DNA from: Aureibacter tunicatorum
GTDB lineage: Bacteria > Bacteroidota > Bacteroidia > Cytophagales > Cyclobacteriaceae
Reading direction: 5' to 3'
Length of the DNA stretch: 64,000 nt
Assembly: GCF_036492635.1 (NCBI RefSeq)
Contig: NZ_AP025305.1
Coordinates: forward strand, 4,234,000 to 4,297,999
Shown here: piece after piece, positions 9,301-15,598 of the stretch
How positions within the stretch are numbered: the stretch's first letter is position 1
Layout of the letters: each line of letters starts with the position of its first letter
Program-made: the position numbers and the translations under genes
Notes under the pieces: model-generated
Told to the model about the DNA's origin: nothing
The model's input: the letters and a program-made list of their open reading frames with translations, nothing else
Database searches by the model: none

Positions 9301-11285
9301 GGAGAAACTGTAAACGCAACATCCAAGCCTGATGTAGCAACTACTCCGCTCAAATCAACTACATTACCAACAATTTGATCTGCGATTGCATCAAATGTAA
9401 TTGTTTGATCTTCTTTTGCTGGAGAACCTACAGTAATTGTGTAAGTCAATGACGTTATATTAGTACCATTTGGCTCACCTGCTAAATCCAAAGTAATCAC
9501 ATATACCCCTTCAGTGTCAAAATCGACAACCAATTTATCATTTTGAGACGCGTCTGCCAATTTATCTACTGACCAGTCATATGTTGGAGCAACAGTCGCA
9601 ATTAATTGGTCATCATTTCGACCTAGCGTAAATGTAACTGTTGTACCTGCGTCAACTTGATTGCCCTTATCTGATTCTATATAAATCTCATTATTATCAT
9701 TAGCGATCTGCAATGATGGGTAAGCCATGAATGTTTGTTCAACATCTGTAGCTTCGTTATACGAATCATTTCCTGACTGAGAAGCCGTAACAGTAATAGA
9801 ACCAGCTTCATTTATTGTTAAATCAGTTCCATTTATTGTTCCTGCAGAAGAAGGAGAAACTGTAAACGCAACATCCAAGCCTGATGTAGCAACTACCCCG
9901 CTCAAATCAACTACATTGCCAACAATTTGATCTGCGATTGCATCAAATGTAATTGTTTGATCTTCTTTTGCTGGCGATCCTACTGTGATCGTGTAAGTCA
10001 ATGACGTTGTATTAGTACCATTTGGCTGACCCGCTAAATCCAAAGTAATCACATATACTCCTTCAGTATCAAATTCTACAACCAACTTTTCTGCTTGAGA
10101 CTCATCCGATAAATTATCCACAGACCAATCATATGTTGGAGCAACAGTAGCAATTAATTGATCATCTTCTCTTCCTAGCGTAAATACAACTGTAGTACCT
10201 ACTTCCACTTGATTTCCTTCATTCGATTCTATAAAAATCTCATTATCATTATTTGCGATTTGCAAAGATGGGTAAGCCATGAATGTTTGTTCAACATCTG
10301 TAGCTGCGTTATATGAATCATCTCCTGATTGAGAAGCCGTAACAGTAATAGAACCCGTTTCATTTATTGTTAAATCAGTTCCATTGATTGTTCCTGCAGA
10401 AGAAGGAGAAACTGCAAATGCTACGTCTAAACCTGATGTAGCAACTACTCCGCTCAAATCAACTACATTTCCAACAATTTGATCCGCAATAGCATTAAAT
10501 GTGATAGTTTGATCTTCTTTTGATTGTGAACCTACAATTACAGTATAAGTTAATTCTGCTGTATTTTCAGCATTATCTCCTGTGATAGTAACCCTTACCG
10601 TATACTCTCCTGGAGTATCAAACGTATAATTCAATTTCTCAGTTGATGAAGTAACTCCTTGTATTTCATCAATACTCCAATCATAAGTAGAAATGACACT
10701 CTTAGTAGAAACAGGGTCTGTCTCAATACCAAACGTAATTTCTTTATTCAAATCAACATTATTTGCATCTGAAGCCGCAATGTTGATGTTCCCTTGATTA
10801 GCCTCATCCGCCAATATCACTCCAACTGTAACAGTCAGTTCTTTGTCAATCGATGTGACTTTAGTTCTTGACAGGTCGGCACTCAAGTTCATTCTCGCCT
10901 TAATCTTGTAAATTCCGTCATTTGCGAAATTAACTGTAAACTTGGCGATGTTTGAAGCATCTTCCGATGAGATTTCCACTCCACCTTCTGTTTCAGCTAC
11001 CCAATCAATACTTTCTAAATTAGAATAGACCTGTTGATCATCATCCACTGACAGTACAAATTGAACATTTTCTCCTACTGGAAGTACATCATTCGTGTTA
11101 TAATTGGATATCGAAATATCAATATCCTCCCCAACATCTGGCGATGAAGCGGTAAAGCCTGAACTGACTGATATAGGCACTTTATAATTTTCCGTTTCCG
11201 CAATATTAGCTTCCGCTACATTAGTCGAAAATAAGGACATTACAACTGCCATATAAGCCAATAAGAATTGTAGTTTTCTACGCAT
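3357..11285 (-). CDS. Giant T9SS-secreted Ig/PKD-repeat surface protein (2642 aa)
   Basis: This is a very large secreted, probably adhesin-like protein. The N terminus (MRRKLQFLLAYMAVVMSLFS...) is a Sec signal peptide with likely cleavage after AEA near residue 26. The body is beta-sandwich repeats. PKD/Ig-like modules carry YDWSVD or W-x-(I/V)-x-D and (D)-x-x-G-x-Y-x-(I/V) endings. Others start (K)EDQTITF and end in a SITVTASQSG-like strand, the pattern of Bacteroidota Ig-like repeats. Four near-identical 184-residue units cover about residues 253-988. A separate block of about 280 residues occurs twice (about 990-1270 and 1750-2030). The last ~84 residues (VYPVPSFGNLTVQI ... GVYIVRV ... KRIVLKK) form a type A T9SS C-terminal sorting domain, so the protein should cross the outer membrane by T9SS and be anchored to or released at the surface. 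No catalytic domain is visible. The composition is acidic and T/V/D-rich. The substrate or partner is unknown. Confidence 0.9.
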   Translation of the reverse strand: MRRKLQFLLAYMAVVMSLFSTNVAEANIAETENYKVPISVSSGFTASSPDVGEDIDISISNYNTNDVLPVGENVQFVLSVDDDQQVYSNLESIDWVAETEGGVEISSEDASNIAKFTVNFANDGIYKIKARMNLSADLSRTKVTSIDKELTVTVGVILADEANQGNINIAASDANNVDLNKEITFGIETDPVSTKSVISTYDWSIDEIQGVTSSTEKLNYTFDTPGEYTVRVTITGDNAENTAELTYTVIVGSQSKEDQTITFNAIADQIVGNVVDLSGVVATSGLDVAFAVSPSSAGTINGTDLTINETGSITVTASQSGDDSYNAATDVEQTFMAYPSLQIANNDNEIFIESNEGNQVEVGTTVVFTLGREDDQLIATVAPTYDWSVDNLSDESQAEKLVVEFDTEGVYVITLDLAGQPNGTNTTSLTYTITVGSPAKEDQTITFDAIADQIVGNVVDLSGVVATSGLDVAFTVSPSSAGTINGTDLTINEAGSITVTASQSGNDSYNEATDVEQTFMAYPSLQIANDNNEIYIESDKGNQVDAGTTVTFTLGRNDDQLIATVAPTYDWSVDKLADASQNDKLVVDFDTEGVYVITLDLAGEPNGTNITSLTYTITVGSPAKEDQTITFDAIADQIVGNVVDLSGVVATSGLDVAFTVSPSSAGTINGTDLTINEAGSITVTASQSGNDSYNAATDVEQTFMAYPSLQIANDNNEIYIESDKGNQVDVGTTVVFTLGRDDDQLIATVNPTYDWSVDKLADASQNDKLVVDFDTEGIYVITLDLAGEPNATNTTSLTYTITVGSPAKEDQTITFDAIADQIVGNVVDLSGVVATSGLDVTFTVSPSSAATINGTDLTINEAGSITVTASQSGNDSYNAATDVEQTFMAYPSLQIANDNNEIYIESDKGNQVDVGTTVVFTLGRDDDQLIATVAPTYDWSVDKLADASQNDKLVVDFDTEGVYVITLDLAGEPNGANTTSLTYTITVGSAEKEDQVLTFTEIVTMTVGDTETLEVSSDKGLTDFTFTMDPAGLATITGNSITADAAGTLRVTANQAGDDNTNPATASIEIKIYDQIDDSDITVTIPDVINEGDDDATIVVDVTDEVDDVTDITVKITDEDGNTTTITVDQPFDFPTSVTIPTDVTDNPGDITIVVEVTGNDDETITKTVDTTVVPTLTEDDITVNIDPSTVVEDTDFTLTSTVSVDVVVETTTWIIKDSEGTSIATSSDTPWTVIGGVDIPGDYTVEVTVVTEDGQTVTKITDLTVNPKAKEDQTVTLTISDVELIKVVGEELEYTAISDAADQTDIDVVLEIASSNPAGVASIAQDGTVTFNEEGTVTFKATEDGSDMYNSAESDEITVTVVPHIAPYGEITFADADQDGEIELNEKVTFTFTNEDVIDAILSGEYSWWVEKDGQQVPGDDKVSSLDKLPTNGFDEYGTYTVYVTTYAQPSTSLDGTRNVHTYEFTFTIADPGKQDVVSLTLDIDNPTEMYVGQVITLTSTIDPAILSDDVEYAASDVNSNALVSIAGDQLTAVAEGTADVQAQLRGHADYNDVTSETKQIVIYPMISEDNGDISLDIPAEKIAETDFQIEVILSNEVKNVTSRTWTITQDGTEVISGTDFPIDLNLPAGTYTVTATVEANAGQTISVSEDFDVTKLTQEIIALDSHDKMVGDDDFNLEATTNPDVVVTGSTITYLSNDENIVTVDDLGNVTIVGVGSTTITVTASETDMYESATKEITINVTTDGTKEPQVITISDLDLTMTVGDVEDIFTVLSDKGLTDFTYELDVDGIVALDEAKPSITAVAKGTVVLTVSEPGNDEVEAGTASVTIKVYNTIDDSDITVTVPDVITEGDDDATVVIDATDDVEDVTEITVTITDEDGNTTVITVDEPFDFPVTVTIPTDVTDNPGDVTIVVDVTGNDDTTVTKTVDTTIYPELTDDEITIVTDPEVVVEDTEFDATVVISDSEVEIDEDATSWTITDDATQTVVATGTGVTWTDVVLDDAGVYDITVTVTTVDGQTVSTTKTINVEVFGQLTDKKVRIVTDKDPEPVVVGDEVTFSVEILTDDINSDEITVNNWNVTDNYGNDLGIMSDDATLTHTFDEEGVVIVWADVTKESTTVRIFRAINIGGDAVVVEPLILDIKGNESTAVSVNEKFSAVWVSIPEAIDVQDITLEWVVKDENNNQVGDTFVSQVTRDAASLDFETAFDMVGVYTIYLTAKNPEGEVSNVQVHRVEVFEKIENAEFNLTVFGSDFAVGGDIDSQVEIMTDLANVTDIKWEIFQDGDSYIASQESIENAVEDFTFAPLEKGVYEVRATIFGHGNSEPVVLSEIIEVMKDGNGSSDRLPIADIKIGESDELSYVKRGSTVDFLNNSVGTYDEVKWTVTVEGEEVYTSDDMESIDYTFEENGFVQVVLEIFSETIPDNERRIDVVNFIVNETGTSTGGNGTNLIVVFGKYEGDVKTGVDTRFGMSSTSKPKTVTWVITDVDGEVIKEEQQLSDEQGSLNGNDLVHKFDSVGTYIVNVRVTFDGVAGEFSAIEPWVVQVDQGIVGIEDVITSNNISVYPVPSFGNLTVQIDRADADAEVAIEVYDVQSRLVYSNNASIFELAEGKDLDLNGLEAGVYIVRVSAGSNVASKRIVLKK
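5200..6035 (-). repeat. Dispersed intragenic repeat, copy 2 (C-terminal)
   Basis: This encodes a ~280-residue block containing the motifs SDKGLTDFT, DDSDITVT, TDEDGNTT and DVTDNPGD. It matches the block at about 7480-8315 with a constant offset of about 2280 bp. Many codons differ only at the third base, so the duplication is older than the 552-bp tandem array. Confidence 0.75.
7480..8315 (-). repeat. Dispersed intragenic repeat, copy 1 (N-terminal)
   Basis: This is the partner of the block at about 5200-6035, with the same order of motifs (SDKGLTDFT, DDSDITVT, TDEDGNTT, DVTDNPGD). It directly follows the 4 x 552 bp array in the direction of translation. Confidence 0.75.
8320..10526 (-). repeat. 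Four tandem 552-bp coding repeats
   Basis: Boundaries taken from the repeated 'gaacctacagtaattgtgta'-type anchor fall near 8320, 8871, 9423, 9975 and 10527, giving four units of about 552 bp (184 codons) in phase. The three units nearest the 3' end of the gene share long identical stretches (for example around 8581, 9131 and 9690). The unit nearest the 5' end (9975-10526) is clearly more diverged. Each unit encodes one QTITF-type and one PKD-type module. Confidence 0.9.
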
Positions 11286-11680
11286 AGCTTACAAGAGTTA
11301 TGTTTGTTAGAGTATTGTATATTTTACACTTAATTTATAAATATAAAAAATTTATATAATAATCGAAAACATTTCAACTCTTAAGAAATGCTATGTTTTT
11401 AAAAAAACGTCTATATTTTTTAAAAAATTGCTCATGAAAAAATTATTAAATAAAAATAAATATTAAAAAAGTATATAGTGTTAAATCGTAAAGGGTAAAA
11501 TAATACTCTACTTAAAAATTTATTGAGAATATTATATCAAAGTATTTTCGATTGCGAACTTTAAAATAAATATGAATAATTTTTTATCTGCAGATTGATC
11601 GAATCCTAAAATCAGAAGACACAAAACAAAAACAGCCCCTAATCAGGAGCTATTTTTTCACAACTATCAAGTCTATAAAA
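11286..11680. other. AT-rich intergenic gap
   Basis: The gap between the giant gene and the small lipoprotein gene is very AT-rich. Apart from the terminator of the lipoprotein gene near its right end I recognise nothing. No TAnnTTTG -7 box is placed well for the giant gene. Confidence 0.6.
11626..11659 (-). terminator. Terminator of the two-domain lipoprotein gene
   Basis: The minus strand reads AGCTCCT-GATT-AGGGGCT followed by a T-run, about 20 bp after the stop codon. Confidence 0.75.
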
Positions 11681-12517
11681 TTAGAAATGCTGTAACAACT
11701 TATCCTCTTCCACTATTTTACAAGCCGAAATCTTTTTATCCTTATACACAGCGATCAACTCTATGCAAATATCTCCAGATTTAGGCATAATATATTCAAA
11801 CAAATCTGTTTTAACTCCCTCAGGGCCAAGTATTGGAGTTTCAGTTTTCACAGTTTTTCCATTAACTTTCCAAAATAATTTTTTCACGGAAAGATCTGCT
11901 AAATAATATGAAAACATCAACTTTTGTCCTGGCTTAGCGATAGAAGGCCCTATAATCGATATTCCTACAACAATTCTATTTGGATCGCAATTGCAAACAG
12001 GAACAGGTGGCACAGGTATTGGGTCAATTCCAATCAAACCATTTTTATTCTTTATTTTCTTGCTCGCTGATCTCACTGCCCCATTTGCATAAGTCAAAAT
12101 AAGCTCGACGCAAACATCGCCATACTTCGGAAATATATAACCTGGCTCTCTTATCAATTCTCTAGAAGATGAAATTCCAGCTGAAGCATAATAAACACTT
12201 CCATCATCTCCGATATCAGAATTAACAACACCATTTACTTTCCATACAACTTTAGTTACATTCGGATATCCTGAAAAATAAGTCAGTCTTATAATATCCC
12301 CTGGGCTTGCATACTCAGGAGCACCATTGATAGTCACCATTTGAGTAGAAATAGGAGGCTCATTATCACAAGGACATGTTGATTTAACAGGAACGGGAAC
12401 TAAACTTGCATCAGCAGTTTGTGAAGCCAAATCAATTGATTCTTCCACGCCTTCATTAGAGCATGCGGAAAACAGTAAACTCGCCAAAGCAGCGATCAGT
12501 AAAAATTGCTTTTTCAT
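11681..12517 (-). CDS. Lipoprotein with two tandem Ig/PKD-like domains
   Basis: Function unknown. MKKQFLLIAALASLLFSAC is a lipoprotein signal with the lipidated cysteine at residue 19. The rest is two related domains of about 100 residues. Both start after a short Cys-containing linker (PCDNEPP / CNCDPN). Both contain a (G)xPxxAxPG(D/Q) strand, a W-K-V-N-G motif, a PK(Y/S)GD(V/I)C(V/I)ELI strand and a final basic K-K-I stretch. The internal duplication is plain at protein level. The fold resembles the PKD/Ig modules of the giant T9SS protein encoded next to it on the same strand, which suggests, but does not prove, a related cell-surface role. The cysteine in each C(V/I)ELI strand and those in the linkers could form disulfides. 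Confidence 0.75.
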   Translation of the reverse strand: MKKQFLLIAALASLLFSACSNEGVEESIDLASQTADASLVPVPVKSTCPCDNEPPISTQMVTINGAPEYASPGDIIRLTYFSGYPNVTKVVWKVNGVVNSDIGDDGSVYYASAGISSSRELIREPGYIFPKYGDVCVELILTYANGAVRSASKKIKNKNGLIGIDPIPVPPVPVCNCDPNRIVVGISIIGPSIAKPGQKLMFSYYLADLSVKKLFWKVNGKTVKTETPILGPEGVKTDLFEYIMPKSGDICIELIAVYKDKKISACKIVEEDKLLQHF

Positions 12518-12820
12518 TATATGTGATTTTAGTTGAAATATTTACCCACAAAACTAAAAATCAAAACCAAAATTCACATTATAATTCAATTAATTAACCT
12601 AATATGGTTTTTCTAGCACAAAGCATAAAATATTAGAATAAGTTAATTTTAATATTTTCGCACTCTATTCAAAAAGCCTTATTACCGACTTGCATTAATC
12701 GATAAGCAATAATTTCAGCTCTTTCAACAACTTATACTATTTAAATAATTTAATTAAAATAAAAAGCAAGAAATTTGAAGATTACAAAATTCAAACAAAA
12801 AAATAATATTTAAATTAATG
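12518..12820. other. AT-rich intergenic gap
   Basis: Apart from the candidate promoter box near the lipoprotein start I see no open frame, hairpin or repeat that I can support. Confidence 0.6.
12549..12556 (-). promoter_or_regulatory. Candidate -7 box for the two-domain lipoprotein gene
   Basis: The minus strand reads TAGTTTTG, matching the Bacteroidota -7 consensus TAnnTTTG about 32 bp upstream of the ATG. No convincing TTG -33 element at normal spacing was found, so this is tentative. Confidence 0.35.
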
Positions 12821-14167
12821 CTAAGCAACTCCTAATAAGCTCTTATATTTCTTCGCAAAAATAATAGTTGTGACTAATGCTGCTCCAAAATCAGATACGG
12901 GTCCTACAAGCCATACTCCATCCAAACCTAATAAATTAGGCATAATCAAAAGAAATGGAATCATAATTATCACTTGCCTCAACAAAGTCAAAAACAATGA
13001 TATTTTTGATAAACCAATTGCTTGATAAAAGCTTGAAATCACGATCTGAAAGCCTATTATCGGCAAAACAGCCAAATATATTCTCAATCCATTCACGCTT
13101 ATTCTTTTTAGTTCCTCATTATCGGCATTAAACAAATCCACAATCAAGTCAGGCGCAATTTCAACAACACACCAAGAAAAAAAGCTTATGCCTGTAGCGA
13201 TCTTCACTCCAAGCCAAAATGCCTCTTTGACTCTATTCATCTCTTTAGCTCCGTAATTAAAGCCAATAATAGGCTGTATTGACATAGTCACAGCGACTAT
13301 CCCCATCACTATCAACAACACTATACTGTTAATAATTCCCATGGAGGCCACTGCTATATCTCCGCCATACTTAATCAATTGAGTGTTTGCAATAGCTTGT
13401 ACCATACTCGCTGCTACCTGCAATGCAAATGACGACATTCCAATTGAAACGATATTTTTCAAAATCTCCGTCTGAGGGTATATGTATTTATAGGAAAACT
13501 TAACAATTGCTTTTGAAGATAAAAAATACTGTAAATTCATCACAGTCATCGTTATCTGAGCAATAACTGTAGCCAAAGCAGCTCCTTTAACTCCCATATT
13601 CAAGATAAAGATAAATACAGCATCCAAAGCAATGTTAACCACTGCGCTTATCACCATTGACATCATTGCTTTCTTGGCATTTCCCTCGCTTCTCAAAATA
13701 TTATTCAACGCAAACCCGCCAATCTGAAACACGCTTCCAAAAAGTATAATATCCAGATAATCATTCGCATAACTCATCAACACATCTGACGCGCCAAATA
13801 TCCTAAGCAATGGAACTTTAAGCCAAAAACCGAATACAGTAACAAAAAGAGAAGCTATAATCATCAAAAAAATCGCATTGCCTAAAATTCTTTCGCACCT
13901 ATCATAATCCTTCTTTCCCAGATATATTGAAATCCGTATACCCGCTCCCTGGCCTATCAACATGGCGAATGCAACCATGATCGTCATTATAGGATAAACA
14001 ACACTCAACCCACCTAAAGCTTCCGCTCCGACGCCTTGCCCTATGAATATACGGTCTACAACATTATAAAGCGCAGTAACCATAATCCCTACAAATGCCG
14101 GCCAAAAATATTTTTGAAAAAGCTCGGCTATCGGCTTGCTTTCCAAATCCTTAGTTCTTTTCTCCAT
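12821..14167 (-). CDS. MATE family multidrug/Na+ efflux transporter
   Basis: This is an inner-membrane exporter of the MATE family (MepA/NorM-like), which expels cationic drugs or metabolites against a Na+ or H+ gradient. The 448 residues fold into about 12 hydrophobic segments in two related halves. The start (L-F-x-K-Y-x-W-P, then YNVVDRIFIGQGVGAEALGG) is the typical MATE N-terminal motif, and the mirrored second-half motif has IIGFNYGAKE. The ATG at 14167 is preferred over the in-frame GTG one codon upstream. It is transcribed in the same direction as purM upstream, but a terminator separates them. The substrate cannot be told from sequence. Confidence 0.9.
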   Translation of the reverse strand: MEKRTKDLESKPIAELFQKYFWPAFVGIMVTALYNVVDRIFIGQGVGAEALGGLSVVYPIMTIMVAFAMLIGQGAGIRISIYLGKKDYDRCERILGNAIFLMIIASLFVTVFGFWLKVPLLRIFGASDVLMSYANDYLDIILFGSVFQIGGFALNNILRSEGNAKKAMMSMVISAVVNIALDAVFIFILNMGVKGAALATVIAQITMTVMNLQYFLSSKAIVKFSYKYIYPQTEILKNIVSIGMSSFALQVAASMVQAIANTQLIKYGGDIAVASMGIINSIVLLIVMGIVAVTMSIQPIIGFNYGAKEMNRVKEAFWLGVKIATGISFFSWCVVEIAPDLIVDLFNADNEELKRISVNGLRIYLAVLPIIGFQIVISSFYQAIGLSKISLFLTLLRQVIIMIPFLLIMPNLLGLDGVWLVGPVSDFGAALVTTIIFAKKYKSLLGVA

Positions 14168-14186
14168 CACACCCTTTCAAATAAAA

Positions 14187-14214
14187 AAAGATTGCCGCAT
14201 TCGACAATCTTTTT
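14187..14214 (-). terminator. Terminator of purM
   Basis: A stem AAAGATTG(C)CG / CG(A)CAATCTTT followed on the minus strand by T residues, between purM and the MATE gene. Confidence 0.75.
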
Positions 14215-14237
14215 CAAAACCAATTTTTCAATTATTT

Positions 14238-15401
14238 TTAATAAGTATAAACGCCATTTTCAGATTTTATCGTCACTTTTTTACTTTCTGAAGCCTCGAC
14301 TCTACCGATAATTTTCGCGTCAATATTAAAGCTCTTAGATATGGAAATAATATCATTGGCATATTGTTCAGGCAAATAGATTTCCATTCTATGTCCCATA
14401 TTAAACACCTTGTACATCTCTTTCCAATCCGTACCGCTTTGCTCGTGAATCAATTTGAATAATGGCGGGATATCAAACAAGTTATCTTTCACAATATGAA
14501 GATTCTCTACAAAATGCAGAACTTTCGTTTGAGCTCCTCCACTGCAATGAACCATTCCATTGATAACTTTTCTATACTCCTCAAGCATCTTTACAATCAC
14601 TGGAGCGTAAGTTCTTGTAGGCGAAAGCACCAACTTCCCAGCATCCAACGGAGAACCTTCAACTGCATCCGTAAGTTTGCATGAGCCGGAATACACTAAA
14701 TCTTGCGGCACATCATGGTCAAAAGTTTCAGGGTATTTCTCTCTGTATACTTTATCAAAAACATCATGTCTTGCAGAAGTAAGTCCATTGCTTCCCATTC
14801 CACCGTTATATTCACTCTCATATGAAGCTTGGCCATAAGACTCCAATCCAACAATCACATCTCCAGCTTTGATCTTATCATTTGAGATCACATCCTCTCT
14901 TTTCATTCGAGCGGTCACTGTACTGTCAACGACAACTGTTCTCACCAAGTCTCCAAGGTCCGCTGTCTCTCCACCAGTGCTAATGATATTCACACCATTA
15001 TCTCTCAATGTCTGCAACACTTCCTCTGTCCCATTGATCAAAGCAGCGATCACTTCTCCTGGAATTAAATTTTTATTTCTTCCTATTGTGGACGAAAGCA
15101 AAATATTATCAGTAGCGCCAACGCAAAGCAAATCATCGGTATTCATAATGACCGCATCTTGAGCTATGCCTTTCCATACTGACATGTCACCAGTTTCCTT
15201 CCAATAAGCGTATGCCAATGAAGACTTAGTACCAGCGCCATCCGCATGCATGATATTGCAATAAGAATCATCTCCACCCAAATAATCCGGCACAATCTTG
15301 CAGAAGGCCTGAGGAAACACTCCTTTGTCAATATTCTTGATCGCATTATGCACATCCTCTTTCGACGCTGAAACACCGCGTTGCATATATCTTTCGTTCA
15401 T
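14238..15401 (-). CDS. purM: Phosphoribosylformylglycinamidine cyclo-ligase (AIR synthase)
   Basis: This enzyme converts FGAM and ATP to aminoimidazole ribonucleotide, the fifth step of de novo purine synthesis (cytosolic). The 387 residues are longer than the ~345 of E. coli PurM but typical for the Bacteroidota form. Visible family features are the N-terminal Y-x-x-R-G-V-S start, DGAGTKSSLAY (nucleotide/substrate loop), DDLLCVGA, STGGETADLGDLV and the C-terminal VHCSGGAQTK and FNMGHRME segments. It is a single gene with its own terminator. No other pur gene is in the window. Confidence 0.95.
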   Translation of the reverse strand: MNERYMQRGVSASKEDVHNAIKNIDKGVFPQAFCKIVPDYLGGDDSYCNIMHADGAGTKSSLAYAYWKETGDMSVWKGIAQDAVIMNTDDLLCVGATDNILLSSTIGRNKNLIPGEVIAALINGTEEVLQTLRDNGVNIISTGGETADLGDLVRTVVVDSTVTARMKREDVISNDKIKAGDVIVGLESYGQASYESEYNGGMGSNGLTSARHDVFDKVYREKYPETFDHDVPQDLVYSGSCKLTDAVEGSPLDAGKLVLSPTRTYAPVIVKMLEEYRKVINGMVHCSGGAQTKVLHFVENLHIVKDNLFDIPPLFKLIHEQSGTDWKEMYKVFNMGHRMEIYLPEQYANDIISISKSFNIDAKIIGRVEASESKKVTIKSENGVYTY

Positions 15402-15535
15402 AACAGGATTTTTTTGCTATTTTTATCGATTTGAATCTAGTTCCTGACTATTAATGCATGGTTTTCATGTAAATCAAAATTCACTTCGAAACCATCATTC
15501 TCCAAAATTAAGAAAAAATATCTTCCCTCAACAAT

Positions 15536-15570
15536 AAAAAAGACTCATTGGTTCGCCAACAAGTCTCTTT
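15536..15570 (-). terminator. Terminator of the PorE-like gene
   Basis: The minus strand reads AGACT(TG)TTGG-CGAA-CCAA(TG)AGTCT followed by a T-run. The stem has one symmetric internal loop. Confidence 0.75.
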
Positions 15571-15598
15571 AAAGTTCTTTTCTCAAAAAAATAAAATA

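Noticed and set aside
8320-10526. Tandem repeats as a possible CRISPR or satellite
   Set aside because: The unit is 552 bp, in coding phase, and lies inside one open gene; there are no short direct repeats with spacers.
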